A DNA stretch of 5,666 nucleotides, taken from contig CAMDMH010000251.1 of the NCBI GenBank assembly GCA_945901835.1, forward strand, positions 1-5,666. The letters are read 5' to 3'. The notes under the pieces are model-generated. The model did not search any database, was not told the DNA's origin, and worked only from the letters and a program-made list of their open reading frames with translations. Positions 5,594 through 5,666 of this stretch are shown in pieces. The DNA is from Devosia equisanguinis. GTDB lineage: Bacteria > Pseudomonadota > Alphaproteobacteria > Rhizobiales > Hyphomicrobiaceae. How positions within the stretch are numbered: position 1 is the stretch's first letter; each line of letters starts with the position of its first letter. Position numbers and translations under genes: made by a program.

Positions 5594-5666
5594 TCACCCT
5601 ATGCCACGGTGCAGTGCGAGACGCAAACTCGAGGCGTATGAATCGTAGTCGTCCGACGTTCGGTCA
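5594..5666 (-). CDS. Possible C-terminal tail of a gene upstream of rimK (cut by window edge)
   Basis: On the - strand a frame enters from the right edge and stops at a TGA (5594-5596), giving 23 residues, DRTSDDYDSYASSLRLALHR followed by GIG. An acidic/serine run followed by an amphipathic Leu/Arg helix is a plausible protein end, and the frame points the same way as rimK, 97 bp upstream. No family is recognisable in so short a piece, and the other two - strand frames also stop within this stretch or slightly beyond, so it may be non-coding. Confidence 0.3.
   Translation of the reverse strand, partial: DRTSDDYDSYASSLRLALHRGIG

Noticed and set aside
5559..5640. Short + strand frame starting MSVFDRQPSP
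   Set aside because: Only 26 codons, no ribosome binding site and no recognisable motif.
5638..5666. ATG at 5638 (+) as the start of a divergent gene running off the right edge
   Set aside because: The only purine-rich site is 3 nt away, too close, and nine codons are too few to judge.

Overview
The window looks like chromosomal DNA of an alphaproteobacterium. It has roughly 60% GC, strong purine-rich ribosome binding sites, a pyrroloquinoline-quinone (PQQ) alcohol dehydrogenase, a TctC/Bug-type periplasmic binder and a RimK ligase. A Hyphomicrobiales member (Hyphomicrobium- or Bradyrhizobium-like) is a reasonable guess, but no marker gene here settles the genus.

Layout. Positions 1-135 are the last 44 codons of an IS630-family transposase running off the left edge, with a 14-bp imperfect hairpin just before its stop. 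Positions 136-682 hold no gene I can support; this is probably the flank of the IS element and the leader of the next gene. Positions 683-1471 (+) encode a 262-residue uncharacterised soluble protein. After a 198-bp gap comes a likely two-gene operon on the + strand: a secreted PQQ-dependent alcohol dehydrogenase (1670-3436) and, 83 bp later, a secreted tricarboxylate-type substrate-binding protein (3520-4563). The operon converges, with only 27 bp between stops, on rimK (4591-5496, - strand), encoding a full-length RimK ATP-grasp ligase. At the right edge a short open frame on the - strand (5594-5666) may be the tail of a gene upstream of rimK.

How the genes may work together. The dehydrogenase should oxidise an alcohol in the periplasm and pass electrons to a c-type cytochrome encoded elsewhere. 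Its active site carries the Asp-X-Asp pattern (D316, D318) associated with lanthanide use, yet it lacks the vicinal Cys-Cys pair of classical methanol and ethanol dehydrogenases. The binder encoded next to it has no membrane partners (TctA/TctB) in the window. It could capture the dehydrogenase's substrate or product, or play an accessory role like the MxaJ/XoxJ periplasmic proteins of methanol dehydrogenase clusters; that is inference. RimK is probably unrelated in function.

The most interesting part of the window is the dehydrogenase-binder pair. I see no CRISPR array, tRNA, rRNA, defence system or riboswitch.
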